Shown here: positions 5,849 to 5,890 of the stretch, piece by piece
Layout: each line of letters opens with the position of its first letter
Numbering within the stretch: the first letter of the stretch is position 1
Origin: an uncultured Clostridia bacterium
Lineage (GTDB): Bacteria > Bacillota > Clostridia > Oscillospirales > Acutalibacteraceae
Assembly (NCBI GenBank): GCA_945926705.1
Contig: CAMEMA010000063.1
Location: 1 to 5,890 of the forward strand
Direction of reading: 5' to 3'
Length of the DNA stretch: 5,890 bases
The notes under the pieces: generated by a model
Seen by the model: only the letters and a program-made list of their open reading frames with translations
Told to the model about the DNA's origin: nothing
The model's database searches: none
Made by a program: the position numbers and the translations under genes

Positions 5849-5876
5849 GTATCACCAACTTAAACTGTGATGATAC
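5849..5876 (-). promoter_or_regulatory. Imperfect inverted repeat over the lipoprotein ribosome binding site
   Basis: GTATCA (5849-5854) is complementary to TGATAC (5871-5876). A shifted pairing of ATCAC (5851-5855) with GTGAT (5867-5871) is also possible. The left arm contains the GGTGAT site of the minus-strand transcript, so folding could hide it. If transcription starts inside the right arm the hairpin would not form. Confidence 0.3.
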
Positions 5877-5877
5877 T

Positions 5878-5883
5878 ATTGTA
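5878..5883 (-). promoter_or_regulatory. Possible -10 box of the transporter operon
   Basis: TACAAT on the minus strand differs from TATAAT at one base and lies about 30 bases before the TTG start. The matching -35 would fall at or beyond the window edge, so the promoter cannot be confirmed. Confidence 0.35.
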
Positions 5884-5890
5884 TTAATAG

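Noticed and set aside
5848..5890. TPP riboswitch before the transporter operon
   Set aside because: No core motif is seen in the 43 visible bases; the window ends before the question can be settled.
1..5890. CRISPR array, insertion sequence, tRNA or rRNA gene
   Set aside because: No spaced repeats, terminal inverted repeats with a transposase, or RNA-gene signatures were found on either strand.

Overview
The window is AT-rich throughout. It uses Shine-Dalgarno sites of the AGGAGG / GGTGAT type, has a perfect TTGACA-17-TATAAT promoter, and carries intrinsic-terminator hairpins. The protein set (secreted phosphatidylinositol phospholipase C, a lipoprotein-dependent ABC importer) fits a low-GC member of the Bacillota, most likely a Clostridia-type gut or host-associated bacterium. 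The genus cannot be named from this sequence.

Layout, left to right. (1) 37-775, minus: an unrecognised lysine-rich hypothetical. It reads as one gene of about 246 residues only if two A-runs (633-638 and 567-573) each regain one base. As it stands there is a 54-residue N-terminal piece (611-775) and a 155-residue C-terminal piece (37-504) that has no ribosome binding site. (2) 776-934: AT-rich divergent intergenic region with the promoters of the left gene and of PI-PLC. (3) 950-1939, plus: a secreted bacterial PI-PLC with its catalytic residues in place. (4) 1993-2018: a hairpin between convergent genes. (5) 2055-3029, minus: an orphan 324-residue cytosolic-looking protein with no recognised family. 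It has its own perfect consensus promoter, a strong Shine-Dalgarno site, hairpins on both sides and a clearly higher GC content than the transporter genes. (6) 3131-3152: terminator of the transporter operon. (7) 3238-5847, minus: a three-gene ABC import operon read as binding lipoprotein, ATPase, permease, of the nitrate/sulfonate/taurine/pyrimidine-precursor (NMT1/THI5-like, SsuABC/ThiXYZ) group.

The three transporter genes plainly work together: lipoprotein captures substrate outside the membrane, permease forms the channel, ATPase drives import. Their preferred starts are all non-ATG (TTG, GTG, TTG) and each has a local Shine-Dalgarno site. The substrate cannot be read from the sequence. 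PI-PLC acts outside the cell on eukaryotic-type inositol lipids and is a separate transcription unit. No mobile element, CRISPR array, tRNA or rRNA is visible. The least explained items are the orphan gene at 2055-3029 and the apparently double-frameshifted gene at 37-775. No multi-gene novel system is evident.
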